From Phaeosaccion multiseriatum (lineage: Eukaryota; Ochrophyta, other classes), in assembly GCA_965112735.1 (NCBI GenBank), contig OZ218952.1, positions 124,001 to 188,000 on the forward strand: a stretch of DNA of 64,000 nucleotides. The letters run 5' to 3'. Under the pieces are notes generated by a model, which saw only the letters and a program-made list of their open reading frames with translations, made no database searches and had not been told where the DNA came from. The stretch's first letter is position 1. Each line of letters opens with the position of its first letter. Both the position numbers and the translations under genes were made by a program. Shown here piece by piece: positions 48,577 to 61,248 of this stretch.

Positions 48577-51081
48577 CTATTTCTCCTTCAGTGTCCTCAG
48601 TCGGCTGCCCCTCCACCGGAAGGCCGCGGCAGAAGAGCCCCCGCCGGTGGTTGCTGGAGAAGCCCCGCCCCCATTCCTAAATAACTTTCCTTTCACCCCG
48701 GCCAGTGCGGACTGGTTCGCCCCTTTTGGAGGGAGGAGCTTCTCTTGCGCTCTCGGCGTGGTCTGCAGGAGCTTCTGCTGCTGCTGTCCACCTTCGGGTG
48801 TCTGGAGGTGCACTGAAGTGCCCGGTGGAGCCGGCAGCCAAGCCCCCCGCTTCCGCCGATTCACCTTCCACATCTGCGCAGCCGAGAATGGTGTGAGAGG
48901 AGCCTTTTTGAAAGCACAGCAAACAGCCCAACATCGCGCCTTACCTCATAGCCGTACGAGTACTTCCACACCGTGTAGTAGAACGCCACCACCTGCTTCT
49001 TGTCCCAGCCCAAAGCCTGCGACACCGCAGCCAAGTCGCGGCCGTGAGTGGCAAATGCCTCTGTAGCCTGCTTGACCTGCGCCTTGGTGAAAGCGCTCAC
49101 GCCCATGAGCTGCAGCTCTCTTTTCGTGGGCTCCTCCTGCCGCTCCTGCTCCTTGTCAGCCACGCCGCGCCTCCTGCTCCTCGTATGTTGCTCCACTCCG
49201 GGCACAGTAACGTTATACCTCGAGGCAAGGATGCGAGCTGCCATGAGCGCATTGTACTTTTGGCGACACAACACCGTCATTACCATGCCGACTTTGGCTG
49301 GCGGAACCATACTCAGCAGCTGCGAGGGCGCAATCTGAATCCTCGCCCCGCCACCCCCACCGCTGGTGGGCTGTTCCTTTTCCTCCTTCAGGGGGCGCCA
49401 CATGGCCTCGAAGGAGACTGATGGCTCCTGATCAGTACCCTTCCTCCCCTCTTCCTTGTTCCCTTGACTCCTTGCCTCTCCGTCGTCAAGCCAAGAGCCC
49501 ACCACCGGCAAATCTGTGGCGAAAGGGTCACGCCAAGCTCGATTACACGGGGCGTTCTTTCTCCCCCAACACTCAACTCGCTCCCAATAGCGCTCCTCAC
49601 CTTTGCACTGGTACCTGTCCCCCAGCAGAGGCTCGCAGTAGCTCCCCACCATCTGTCGCTTCCTCCGCTCCAGCGTTTCGGCAGCAACAAGGCTCCCTTC
49701 CCCTCCCTCCACAGTGGCAGCTCCGGCAAGAACTTGCGTAAAAGCCTTGTTCCGGGGCACTCGCACGGGCTGCGGCGGCACCAGGCTTGTTGTGGAATCG
49801 TCTCCGATGGAAACAGTCTTCTTGTGTGGGAGAGGCACGGGGCACGACGACGGTCAGTCAATGTGTGATGTCTCGTTGTCGTCATTGGTGTGTAATCACT
49901 GACTGGAAAGAGCATCTCACCTGTTCTTTATCCATGGCGTTGAGAATCGCGTGAGGGCCGTGGTAGTACACTGCAGACCTGTTGTACGCCTTTGCTGCCC
50001 CACTCCTGCTGTCAAAGAAGCCCAGGTGCCGTTTGCAGTTGCCTACCTTCACTTCCGCACGCCACTGGTGGAAGCTCTTTCGCACACCTGACCCAACCAA
50101 GACCAAAGAAAGCCAAGCGCGGTTCAGCCGACTTGAGAGAGAGAGCTACAGCAGGCCACACTGACAGAGGGCCAACCCTCGATAACACGTGCACACCTTT
50201 CGTGACGCGGCCGTGGTCGTCAATATACTCTGCCTCCTCGCCATCATCACCAAGCCCGATAGTCTGGCCGAAGTTCAGCGACGCTGAGTCCCCAAAGAGC
50301 TGCAGGGCCTGCTTCCGCGGTTCAAGATATAGTGGCTGTGAGAGGTGAGGCGATGAGTGCACAGTCGACAATCGCTCGCACCTTCTTGTCGTGCTCGGCG
50401 GCCGCCTCCTCTGCGGAGTTGTGTAGCCCCAGCTCCCACACTCGTCCCTGTTTGGCGATAAAGGCTCTCCACTGTGGAACGCCTTCGACAGAGTCCTCTC
50501 TCCGCACTCCTATGAGTTTTGTTTCTCTCCGTCGCTTGCGCGCTCTTTCCCTTCCCGCTTCCTCCTGCCGCTTGCTCGCGCGAACCTCTGCTACACATGT
50601 CCCGCAAATCCACCATTTCTCAGAGGGTACTTCCTTCAGTCTCGGGCGTGTGCAATTGAGGTGGAAGACCAGATTGCAAAACCCGCAGCAGAGAAGCGAG
50701 CCAGGCTTATCGCACTCATTGCACTGGTCGTGGTGGGCTGTTCGGGGGCGAGAGAGCGGGTGGGGTGGGTGAGCAGGGCGCGCCGCCGCGAGCAACAAGA
50801 CAAGCAGACTTAAGGGGAAGGTTGCGCTCCCCACGTGGTGCAATAGGAGGAGCGAGAGAGCGGAGGGGGTCGGTTAGCAAGTAGCGGTACAGGAACTCCA
50901 TCTTTCGCTCTCCAATACAAGCAAGGCTCGAGACAAACCCACCTCCAGTCCAAGGGGCGAGCAACACGTTCTCTCCGTCCACTGAGACCCTGACTCTGTT
51001 CGAGGCGCGTTCCCCCTCTAAGACTTCTTCCACTTGAGCGGTGCTCCCCCTCTTGCTACTTCTCGTCCCCTTCCGCGACAT
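48577..51081 (-). CDS. PHD-AP2-AP2-SANT chromatin/transcription protein
   Basis: Six exons (51081-50943, 50737-50382, 50308-50197, 50087-49921, 49820-48945, 48873-48577) encode 648 residues. A basic N-terminus (MSRKGTRSSKRGS) is followed by a PHD finger with the C4HC3 order: CNECDKPGSLLCCGFC, HLNC and WWICGTC. Next come two AP2/ERF-like domains: LIGVRREDSVEGVPQWRAFI with EEAAAEHDKKALQLFG, then GVRKSFHQWRAEVKVGN, LGFFDSRSGAAKAYN and HGPHAILN. The C-terminal third has a CoREST-like SANT domain (FTKAQVKQATEAF, VVAFYYTVWK). It probably reads histone marks and binds DNA in the nucleus. I do not recognise a named orthologue. Confidence 0.8.
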
Positions 51082-51503
51082 ATCAAAGACTCTCCACGCG
51101 GGGGGGGGGGGGGGGGTGCTGAAACTCAAACTGTGGGGTGGGTGTGGGTGCGTGCGCGTGTGGGTGCGTGCGCGTGTGGGTGCGTGCGTGCGAGAGCCTC
51201 GCAGTGGTGGGAGAGCCCCTGCAGTAGCGAGGCTCAGTGGGGCTCTTTAGGACCTGTGCTATCTCTACATCTCTTTATTTTTGCCCCTGTTGACGTGCAC
51301 TTGCCGGCCTTGCTCCAAGGCCCCCACCTAGCGCCAGGCGCGTCATCCCGTGAATACACAATGCAATAGCAAGTCAGCCTGTTCTCTTCTCCTCCCCCCC
51401 CCCGCCTCGTCCCCCGCCTCTTTCCTGGCTGTCACTACCCTTCATCTCTCTTCTCCAATAAACACTCTATTTACAAGAGCCCTCCTCCTGCTCCTGCTGC
51501 TTT

Positions 51504-51553
<50 letters not shown>

Positions 51554-51584
51554 CCGTTCCTCTCGATCTACGCCCTCTCTCCTC
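51082..51584. other. Intergenic region with CTG tract and GTGCGTGC repeat
   Basis: This is 503 bp between the SANT-gene start and the HECT-gene stop. It includes a G run (51101-51116), a GTGCGTGCGCGTGTGG-type repeat (51140-51192) and a CTG tract (about 51486-51552). No coding exon is supported. Confidence 0.5.
51486..51552. repeat. CTG/CAG trinucleotide tract
   Basis: About fourteen uninterrupted CTG units (51510-51551) with flanking imperfect ones lie just downstream of the HECT ligase stop, so CAG repeats would be in its 3' UTR. Confidence 0.85.
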
Positions 51585-54500
51585 TCACGAGAGCTCAAAG
51601 CCGGTTCCGCTGAAGATGGACATGAACAGCTTCTCCTTCAGCACCTTCTCGCTCGTGTACGTTGGCAGCTGGGAGTGAGCGGGAGGGAGACAGTCGGTGT
51701 TAGGCAGGCGTCTAGCACGAATGTCGAGCCCAGTAGAGCCACAGAGGGTGGCTGGCCCCACTCACTTTCAGGGTGTTGAAACACGTCGACGCGGTGGGGA
51801 GCCGTTCGTCGTCGCTGCTGACGCCGACTCGCTGAATGGTGAAGGGGGGCACCATGCTCTCAAAGCCCAGGGGGGGCGGCCGCTCGCAACTTGTCACGAA
51901 CCTGAAAGACCCCACCGCCGCAGAGTGTTAGAGCAGCGGCAGCAGCAAGCAGACTCATCACAACAAAGGAAGCCACGAAAGGACGCACCTGAGAAGGGCG
52001 GCCCGCTCTGCAGGGGACATGTCCCCGACCACTCTCCAGAAGCGCCGCACGTGCTTGTCCATGGCCAGGAACCCTCCTGCGTAGCGCGTGTGCTTCTTCA
52101 AGTCCTCCGCGTCCAAGGCGTCGGATGACCCCGATATGAGAATCTGGAGGCGACCAAGGATGTGCGTGCGTCCGTGCGTGTACAACGGTTAGTTCAGTCA
52201 GCTCCGGGGGGGGGGGGGAAATACACACACACACACACACACACCTGTAGCTCTGGCACGCTGAACATTTGCAGCCAGGTGTGCGGGATGACACTCCACA
52301 TGCCCCTTACGAAGGCGTCTGCTTGCTCCTTGTGCTTGTCCACCAAGTGGTACTTGGCAACCCTATTAATGTACTCCACCTGATGCAGGCGAATCGAATG
52401 TATCACAGCAAGCACGGCACGACACGTTATTCGGGGGGCTCTTAGCAGCGAATGCGAAGCACTAACCAGCACACTTGCCTTGTTCGCCTGCGTAACCTCC
52501 AGCTCGCCTCCCCTGGGCACGAGGTTCACTTCCTGGGTCACACCAAAGTCTTCGTCCGTCACCGTAAAGGTCAAACACAAATCCTCAATGTTCAGCTCCT
52601 TCTCCCGCTTGAGGAAGACGAGATTGCGATACAAGTCCGCGTCGAGCCCGGCGAGGTCATGAAAGAGGTTCAAGTAGTTGTAGTTGCCCCTTAGCCTCGC
52701 CAGGAAGAAGGCCGCGAACTTGGGCTGCACAGTAATGCCCTCGTACAGCGCCTTGCCCAGGATGCGGCCTAAGAACTCAAAGAGGCGCAGATGCTGCCCT
52801 TGGCCATGCACGGTGCTGGAGTGGGCGTTCGGGTAGAGCAACCCTCCGTTCTCCGTCTGCTGCCATAGGCCGAACTGAAGGTCAAAGGCAAGGCCGCTGA
52901 GGTCCGTCCAAAAGTCCTTGAACAAACCTGTGTGTGTGAAAGAGAGTGTGCGCGTGAGTGACTCTGTGTGTGTGCGCGTTTATATGTCCACAGCAATATG
53001 CGTAACGTGTATGTACATTGCAGGTAAGCGCTCTGTATCATCAACACACGTACCGCCCATGTCGATGCCCGACTCCTGGCATAGTCCAGAGGGGAGAAGG
53101 GGGGGACGACACATTTCAGAGCGTTAGCTCTCTGTTCAGCAGCACTTTCTATGGAACGTCGCAACACTCACCAACCAACCCACCCACCCACCCACTCACA
53201 TCGTAGCCATCGTGGCTGACGTATACCACACTCAGGCGCTTCTTCAGCAGCCCGTCGGTCTTGTTGAGCGCCGCGAGGCCGTCCTCCAGCAGCGCCCCTC
53301 TGCGGATGCGGACACGAATGCCCGGCGCGTCCTGCGGCTGGTGCACGGCCTTGTCGTTCTGGACGAAAGCTGCAAAGATCCGCATGCGCTCCGTCAGAGG
53401 CACCGCGAAGGGCATTGCGGCAAGAAAGTGACGTGCACGCGGGGTCTGCGCCTTGAGCTCTCGTATAATGTGGGCAGAGTCCGTGCCGTCCACCAGCCAG
53501 GCGTCGGCGGGGCACAGGGGCTTGCGGGAGCTTCTCTCATGGAGTGCCCGCATCAGCCGCTCCATCGCATCCCGGACATACTCCCCGAAGCTCGCTTTGC
53601 GTCCCGGCAGCCGATACTGATCCTGTTCCGCCCAGTCCTGCCACCTCGAGGTAAAGATGAGTTGCTTGAAGCTGGACACCACTCGGCGCACTTGGTGCAG
53701 CGGGAGGGGGACGCCGCCGGAGTAAATTTCGGTGTCGTCGAGCACCGCCATCATGTGCGCATAGGCCGTCGCAAACACCGCCAACACTGCAAAGAGACCC
53801 TGCATACCGCCGGCGTTGCCCTCATCGTATGGGCTCGATCGGAGGATTCGGGCTCGTGCAATGACGGAGGAGGAGAAATTGCCCAAATCAGACTGAAGGA
53901 AGGCCCAAAGCTTTGGTACTATAGGGGTGGAGAAGCACAGCGTATTGAGGAGCCCTTCCACCACTCGGTTCCGCCCTCCACTGCATTCCAACCCATCCCA
54001 GCGCCACAGCAGAACGGCCAGCAGCTGCACGAGCGCGAGTACAGCTTGTTCGTCCACCTCTCCCTCGTGCCGTGAGGGCTGCGACTGCTGCGACTGTATC
54101 GGCCCGCTCTCCGATTGCACTGCCGGCGCTTCCACCTTTCCCAAGGCTGCGGCCCTCGATATTGCCGAGCAGTTCAGCGCTTTCTGCTGCTGCTGCTGCT
54201 GCTGCCGCTGCCGAATGGGCTTAGGGGGAGCGGACTCTTTGAATCTTGCCGTTACGCTCTTACGGAGACGAGCAGCCCACTTGGAGACCACCCACTTGTC
54301 CTCCTCGGCCTTCTGCTCGTACACGCTGGCGACGGCAAGAGTCGCTGCCGAGGCCTCCGCGAGGCTCCGCGTGACACGCTCCTCTGCGGCGGTACTGCGA
54401 GCGAGGACGCGGTGTGCGTCTACACTCGCAAGCTGCTTCCCCACCAAGCCCCTCACAGTAGTGTCCGCCAAGACCATCCTTGTTTGCCCTTGCACTTGCT

Positions 54501-55894
54501 CTGGTACGGCCTGAGTGTGGAAGGAGCAGTTTTGAGGAGGTCGGACATTAGAAAACAATTGCCTCATCTCGCCTCGTTGACACACTGACCATGGCCGTCA
54601 TACTGGCGCCTTTCCCTCCCTCCGTCCTCCAAGTGACAGCCTGGTGCTCCGTCAGGAGTGCCTCAGGCAGGTCTGGGCGCAAAAACAGCTCTCCGAACAC
54701 GCGAAGGACCGGGACTGTTTGCGGCGCAGACAGCAAGTCCAGGGGCAGCAGGGCTTGCAGCTCGGACAGATTTCCGAGCAGAAAGGCCACAGAGGGTGCA
54801 GAGAAGGTGGGTGACGGAGGGAGTGGTGGCTTCTCGGAGAGAAAAGCCTTGAGACAGGTGAGATACAGAGTGTCGTCTGCTCCGCGGGGGGGGGCAAAGA
54901 GGGGTTGGCGTATCACCTCCACGGAGGCTAAGCATGTCGTCAGCACAGGGATGGATAGGATGTTGGCCACAAAGCCCGCCTGAAGCCACCTTTGCTCAAT
55001 ACCTCTACTGCTTGCGTGAACAACCATCTGCACCGCGAGTTCCCAGCAGCCCTGCATCACCCCCCGCCGCCCCGCCGTCAAAGTCAATGCCCTGCTTCGA
55101 CCCCCCAGAGTAAGCCCCACAAGCTTCTGGTCGGTCCCTGATGATGATGACAGCGACGACGAAGAAGAATACGACGACGAATCGCCAAAGAAGACTTGCC
55201 GGACTCGCCCAAAGACATGTAACTCCTCGGTGAGCAGCCGCACACACACGTCCGTGACGCCTGCACTGGCCAGCATGTCATAGCCGGTGCCCAGTTGCCC
55301 GATGATGCCGCTCTCCTCTTGGGCATGCCTTTCGCAGCCGCTGAGCATGAGGAGGACCTTCAGAGGGTGGTTTCCATCTTCAACCCCACCCTGGTCCCAA
55401 TGGCGCCCCACGTAGGTCAGGCAGGCACGAAGGAGCTTCGAGAGAAGTCGCACCCCCCCAACACCACCCCGCACCATGCTCGTAGCAAAGTTCACCTCGG
55501 TATCTTGATGAGCGAGCGACGGAATCAGCACCTCTCCACAAAGAGTGCACAGTCGAGCGCTGTCCTCCTTGTCGTCAACCGCCCGTCTCAGCAAGAACAG
55601 CAAGCGCCCCATCGCTGACATGGAGAACGCCACGGGAGGCGCGAAAGGAACCCCTTGCGCGGCAAGCATTTTTCGCAATCCTTGGTAGTCTTTAAGCTGC
55701 TTGTCCCAGCCCTGCAGCAAGACATGTCGCTCCCGGCGGTGGTCCCTCCTCCCCCGATACCACCTCTGAATGCGGAGTACAGGCCCGAGCAGCAGCCTCA
55801 ACCTTTGCCTCTCTTCCCTCTTGCTCTTAGCCTGCTCCAGCAAGTCATCCTTCTCCTTTCTTCCCTTACCGCCGACTCCATCCTTGCCGAACAT
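51585..55894 (-). CDS. IQ-motif HECT E3 ubiquitin ligase (UBE3B/UBE3C-like)
   Basis: Eight exons (55894-54590, 54510-53200, 53075-53054, 52927-52467, 52379-52245, 52143-51989, 51901-51766, 51668-51585) encode 1202 residues. The N-terminus has an IQ motif ([19 protein letters not shown]), as in UBE3B/UBE3C and plant UPL6/7. The middle is helical with Ser/Gln-rich inserts. The HECT domain contains [81 protein letters not shown] with the catalytic Cys, and the C-terminal GTGFELS. It transfers ubiquitin from E2 to substrates. Exon 3 is only 22 bases. Confidence 0.92.
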
Positions 55895-55931
55895 GCCCCT
55901 CCCTTCTCCCCTTCACCTCATTCTCAGACAG

Positions 55932-56028
55932 GCATTCACGGCCAGTAGAAGGAGGTAGAATGATGGGAAGGAGAAGGAGGAGGTGAGATAGAGGGAGCCC
56001 TGCATTCACGGTCAGTAGAAGGAGGTAG
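55932..56028. repeat. 27-bp direct repeat in the HECT/SAC1 divergent promoter
   Basis: gcattcacggccagtagaag plus gaggtag at 55932-55958 recurs at 56002-56028 with a single substitution, 70 bp apart. The surrounding region (55895-56229, 335 bp) is purine-rich on the plus strand and otherwise shows no exon; it is the divergent promoter. Confidence 0.7.
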
Positions 56029-56229
56029 GGGAGAGAAGGAGAAGGAGAGAAGGAAAAGAGGAGAGAAGTGAGAGAAAGCAGGGCCGTTGGTTCTCCAGTT
56101 CTCCTCCACCTGGCAACGACACTGCATCACACAAACAAAAACAAACACACCACCAGTAGTGAGACCCGCGACCACACCAACAGATTTGAGAAAAAAAGGA
56201 GGTAGTCACCCTCGGTGGGTGGCACTCCC

Positions 56230-59200
56230 ATGAGGAAGAGGAAGGGTTACAAGGTCCTTGTGTCTCTTGCTTCCTATTTGCTCCTGCAGCATGGAGGGGC
56301 GGTCGCATCAGCAGCTGGAGGTGGTGGAGGTGGCGCGGTGGATACCGCTGCGGGTGCGGGTTCACCGGTCGTCATGTCGTTGCGGACGAAGACCAAGTCT
56401 GGTCTCGCTGGGATGCTGCCCACGCGCCCAAAATTTCCGTTCCGTCGACGGAGGCCGAGGGAGGAGGCTCTGCTGGACACGAGGCAGCGCTACTTGCACA
56501 TCACGCGCGACTCTCTAGTGTTCGAAATCGACGGAGAGGACCTGTGTCTTGTGTTTGGGCGAGGTGGGGGCGGACCTGTCGTCGTGTCCGTGATGAGTAA
56601 GGCTGAGGTAGGCATATAAAGGACACACGTTCCCACCTCAAAGGACGGTTGTCCCTAACTACCCCTCACCAACAACCCACAGGCTGGCGCTGCCGAGGGT
56701 TCTCCTTCGCTTCTGTCATCCATGCCGGTGGACTGCATCTTTGGCGTGTACGACTTGCTGAGCGGCCCCCATGTGGCGGTCGTCACCAGGTCCAAGCTTC
56801 GCTACATGCACCGCGCACTTGGCCTGGTAAGGCGGAGCTATCTATCCATTCATGAATGTATGGGTCTCTCTTCGCCCTGTACCAATGAGCCCCCACCTCC
56901 ACGAACATGTGAACACGGCAGGAGTTCCGGAGAGCCTCCAAGATCAAGCTGATTCCACTGTACTCCTCTCCTGTAGCCCTGGACGAAGAGGAGCGGCGGG
57001 TGGAAGCCAACGTCCTCGATCTGCTGAAAGAGGGCTTTGGGCGCTTGCAGTTTTACTTCAGCCACAGCCATGACGTTACTCACTCTGTGCAGCGCATGGT
57101 AACGGGAGCGGACTCGACGGGCCGGTCTTCGGGTAGCGGCGGAGTAGAGAGCGATGGGGAAAGGACGAGAGGCCCGGGGATGTGGCGAGAGTCCGACCCG
57201 CGCTTCTTTTGGAACAGGGGGGTGATGGGCCCTCTTACCAACTTCAGTGGGACTGCCGAGCAGGGTGGAGTGGTGGATAGCTGGATCACGCCTGTGACGT
57301 GCGCCTTTTTGCAGGTGGAGAAGGGGTGCAGTGCTACTCCGGATGACGAGGATGACGAAAAAGGCAGCACGCACAGCTTTGACCTGCTGTTTATGAGCCG
57401 GCGCAGCTGCTACCGGCAGGGGACTCGCTTCATGCGGAGAGGGATCGACGAGGACGGGAATGTCGCCAACTTTGTGGAGTCGGAGCAGACGCTCCTCTTC
57501 GACAGTGGCAGAGTCACTTCTCACGTGCAGATCAGAGGTGAGGGCTCTCTTTGAGATTGAGGCCATGAGACACACAACACACTGCCCCGCGTACTCAATC
57601 CCTCCAAACCTTTGCCGGCCCCTGGACACAAACCAAAATAGGCTCCATCCCTTTGTTTTGGAGCTCGCCCGTGACGCTGGCCTATCACCCACCAGTGCAC
57701 ATTAGCGAGGACGAGGCAGGACACCGCAGGGCCCTTTCGAAGCACGCAGAGGAGCTGCTGCGCTTTTACACGGTGGCGCCACCCTCCAGAGAGGGGGCTG
57801 TCGTATTCATCAACTTGGTGGATAAGAAGAAGGCCCAAGGGGAGCTTGGGACTCTGTTGGACGAGACGATTAACGCAGTGCAGTCTGAGGAGCGTGTCCT
57901 AGGTATGTAAGGAATTGAGGGTTGTTGACCTCACGAACAGGTCTCTCTCTTTCTCCCTCTCACTCTTCCTCTCTCTCTCCGTTCTCTTTTGTTCCCAGAT
58001 GGCTGGTCGTACTGCCCCAAAGCCCTTCGGCACGTTTGGTTTGACTTCCACCACGAGTGCGCAAACATGCAGTGGGGAAACCTCAACAAGCTTCTGGACG
58101 ACGTTGAGCAAAATCTCGCCACGCACGGCTTTTTTCTTCTCGACAGTTCGGACGGCAACAAGTTGCGGCCCACATCGGTGCAAGACGGGGTGATGCGGAC
58201 CAACTGTATGGACTGCCTCGATAGGACCAATGTGGTGCAGAGTCTGTTGGCAAGGTGTACTCTCCTCCAGCAGCTCGACGCGGTGGCTGCTTTGGATGGA
58301 CGAGGAGGAGGAGAAGACTCGGCAGAGAGTAGCCCACCCACAGGGTCCCAGGAAAAGAGGAGGAAAGAGAGCGTAGCACCCACCAAGAGAGCGGCAAGCT
58401 CTGGCGACGATTCGGAGACTGAAGAGGAGGTACCAACGACTTTGGATGTCGCCACTTCCGGACTGGAGCGGCTGCAGCTGCCGAATGCGCGGCTCGAGGA
58501 GCGCTTTCGAAACGTGTGGGGCAACAACGCCGATGAGATTAGTGTGCTGTACACGGGCACCCCCGCTCTGAAAAGAGACTTTACACGGACAGGTGAGCGG
58601 CGAAGGCAAGGCATGGGTATGGGTGGGTCCCCCTTGCCCTTTGTGTATGTCCTGCATGCTAACTTACGCCAACCCAACACACCCCACACACTCTTCGGGC
58701 TACCCCCCCAGGCAAGAGGACCCGCTTGGGGTTGATGCAAGACGGGACGAACAGCGTCCTGCGCTACTTTATCAACAACTTCTTGGACCACCGGCGGCAG
58801 GAAGCCGTCGATTTGCTGGTCGGGGGCTACATTCCAACGCGTAGAGAGGATGCAGAGCGGCTAAGCACCACCAGCCCGCTCGGAAAAGAGCTAGATTTAG
58901 ACCTGTGGGCGAGAGACCCCAGCGTGTTGGCAGCTTGGAGGGGGCTAGGCGATGCCGCGATACGCTCCTCGGCGGGGGAGGAGGGAACTGAGGAGGCATT
59001 CACGCACCACTCGCGGTGGCCGGCGAGCTTCGAGGAGAGGGCAGTAGCTTCCCTCCAGGTCGGTAAAGAGGCGGCCAAGCGGAAGCACAAACCCCGAGAG
59101 ACCAGAGGCGGGGGCAGCAGCTTCGAACCACAGAGGCCAAAGGGCAAGAGCAAGGGCGAGGAACAAGCCGCTGATGCACCGCCCAAGCTGAGCTCTGCGG

Positions 59201-59370
59201 CGTCGCCAGTGAGAGCTGCCGTGCAAGCGCAGTACCGGCTCATGTCTGCCCTCATTCTGTTGATGATGCTGTCCAAGGGTATGCGCTGCGGGGAGGTGCT
59301 GTCACCCGGGGTGCTGGTGATGCTCTGCAGCCTGTTTCTGCTGCCTATTGTGCAGCAGCTCCTAAGCTAA
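56230..59370 (+). CDS. SAC1: SAC1-like phosphoinositide phosphatase
   Basis: Six exons (56230-56607, 56683-56826, 56922-57537, 57642-57902, 57999-58592, 58712-59370) encode 883 residues. The SacN region has CIFGVYDLLSGPHVAVVTR, KLIPLYSS and YFSHSHDVTHSVQRM. The Sac core includes DPRFFWNR, SRRSCYRQGTRFMRRG and the catalytic RTNCMDCLDRTNVVQS (CX5R). GLMQDGTNSVLRYFINNFLD follows. Two hydrophobic C-terminal segments (LMSALILLMMLS and VLVMLCSLFLLPIVQQLL) anchor it, as in ER/Golgi Sac1, which removes phosphate from PI4P. It is longer than yeast Sac1 (about 620) because of Ser/Glu-rich inserts. An inner ATG at 56374 is an alternative start. Confidence 0.92.
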
Positions 59371-59458
59371 CTTGACGAAAATGAGAAGAATCGGTCGGTT
59401 GCCTCGCCCCGAGAGGAGGTTTGTAGTCTGTGATATTTGTGATAAGTCTTGTGTCACG

Positions 59459-60982
59459 TCAGCTCAACACGCACGACGACTGCGATTGGTTCGCCTTTTG
59501 CACTTGCTGCAGGCCTTGCCGTGCTCTCTCGTGGGCAGCCTCCGTCTTGGCTTCGATGTGATGCACCTGCAGTACACAGGTGGATGCAAGACAGGGGGCA
59601 GGTCAGTACTATTGTGCTAGCGCCGCCGCCTCTCTTTGGCCACTAACCTGCTCGTCTTGCTGTGATACTATACTCGCCAAGTCCCGATATACCTCGTTCA
59701 CTTTGTACAGAGAGCGATTTATATTTCGAAGCTCCTCTTCTGTTTCCTCAATAATGGCTTGGTTTACAGCCTTGTTCATTTAGGTGCGCGACAACAGCAG
59801 AGGGGTTAGAAACTGAAGTGTCAGGGGGGGGGGCTCTTCCGCCAAACACCTCACCTCTTCCTGCATATTGATCATCATCTGCTGCTGCTGGTGCTGCCCT
59901 TGCCCCCCCCCACCGGTCATGCCTCCTCCACCGAACATCGCCGCCTCCTGCTGCTGCATGGTGGCCGCCTCTTGCTCCTTTTTCCTATCCCACTCCCCAC
60001 TCCGCCTCCCCGCCTCCGTCTCGAGCTCCGCTGCTATCGAATTGACACGGTGAAAGTCCTTTGACAGTTTGGTGTACGTTGCCCGCCGCCGAGCAGCCCT
60101 GAGCAGCAACAACACAGAACAAGGTACACAGTCTTAATACACATACATACACACCCACTCCTCACTGACGAAGACTCACTCCTGCCGGCTGACGTTGTCT
60201 AGTTCGGCCGCTTGGGCCTGCAGGTCTCCCTGTATCTTGCCCGCCAGCTCATGCACGACTTCTGTCTGTAAGTGGAACTGCTGCCGCAGCTCCGCGGAGT
60301 CCCGCATTGTGCCGAGACTCTGAACCAAGCGGTGCAGTATGGTCACGTTTTGCTGGGAGAGACAGAGAGGGAGAGAGAGACAGAGAGAGAGAGAGACAGC
60401 GAGAGCGGGAGGTAAGAGTAGTGTGAGATGACAGCGAGAAACGGGGGGCAGACAAGATGAGGGAAAGAGGGACAGTCATATAGACAGAGGAGAGCCACGC
60501 GGAGATGGGACGGAGACAATGCTGCACACAAAGACGGGGGGGAGGGGAGGAAAGAGAGGGAGACAGGAGGGAAAGATAAAGGTGCGAAAGCCAAAAAGGC
60601 AGGCATGGAGGGGCAGAGAGATCGGCGGTGTCGATAAGCAAGATGGGGAAGCCTAGGAGAGCGGGGGGCCTAAGTCACAAACAGAGGAGTGAGTTACGGG
60701 GGCGTGCAGGCGACGAAGAGCACGATGATTGTTTCTCCAGCCTTTCGTCCTTCTCATCCCTCTTACCGAGTGCTGCATGAGCAGATTGCTCAGTCTCCTT
60801 GTGACCATGTCTCCGCCACCCCCTCCGAGAGCTCCACCAGCGCCTCCCGCGAACCCTGCCCCCCCTGCTGCTCCTCCTGCTGCTGCTCCTCCCGCCCCCG
60901 CTGCTCCTGCCAAGGGACGCCTCCGACCCCCTCCTCCTCCTCCTCCTGAACCCCCTCCTCTGCCAACGTCGGAGAAACTCAT
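59459..60982 (-). CDS. Qa-SNARE (syntaxin/Pep12-like) ending in a CaaX-type CVLS
   Basis: Five exons (60982-60767, 60352-60180, 60098-59855, 59770-59648, 59566-59459) encode 287 residues in phase. The N-terminus MSFSDVGRG is Gly-rich. The Habc-like helices include TRRLSNLLMQHS, LHRLVQSLGTMRDSAELRQQ and YTKLSKDFHRVNSIAAELE. A Gln/Met/Gly linker precedes the SNARE motif (EELRNINRSLYKVNEVYRDL, ASIVSQQDEQ, EAAHERARQGLQQ) with a Gln at the central layer region. Instead of a transmembrane helix, the ORF stops after QSSCVLS, a farnesylation-type CaaX box. A further 3' exon cannot be fully excluded, but only 88 bp separate this stop from the SAC1 stop. Confidence 0.8.
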
Positions 60983-61248
60983 CAGGCCCTCGCTCTTTCG
61001 CTAAGTTGGTGTCTCCCTGTGTGTCCACGTCCTCTGGCAATCCGGCCTCGGAGTACTTCTGGGCCAGCTGCCTTAAGGGCTGTGCGGCGAGTCGAGTCGA
61101 GGCGCAAGAGGGAGAGGTGAAGTGCCAAAAGCGAGAGATTAGTTATGGTTTGTTGGCGGAAAGAAGGAGGGAGAATTCTGCATCAGGTGCCATCTAGGCG
61201 TCTTCCGTTCCTTGTTTCCCATTTCAACCCGTTTATTCGTCAGCAGCC

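Noticed and set aside
59371-59466. Possible TM exon for the Qa-SNARE (RPILLIFVKLA)
   Set aside because: Only about ten hydrophobic residues, splice sites weak, and it would run into the SAC1 stop codon on the other strand.
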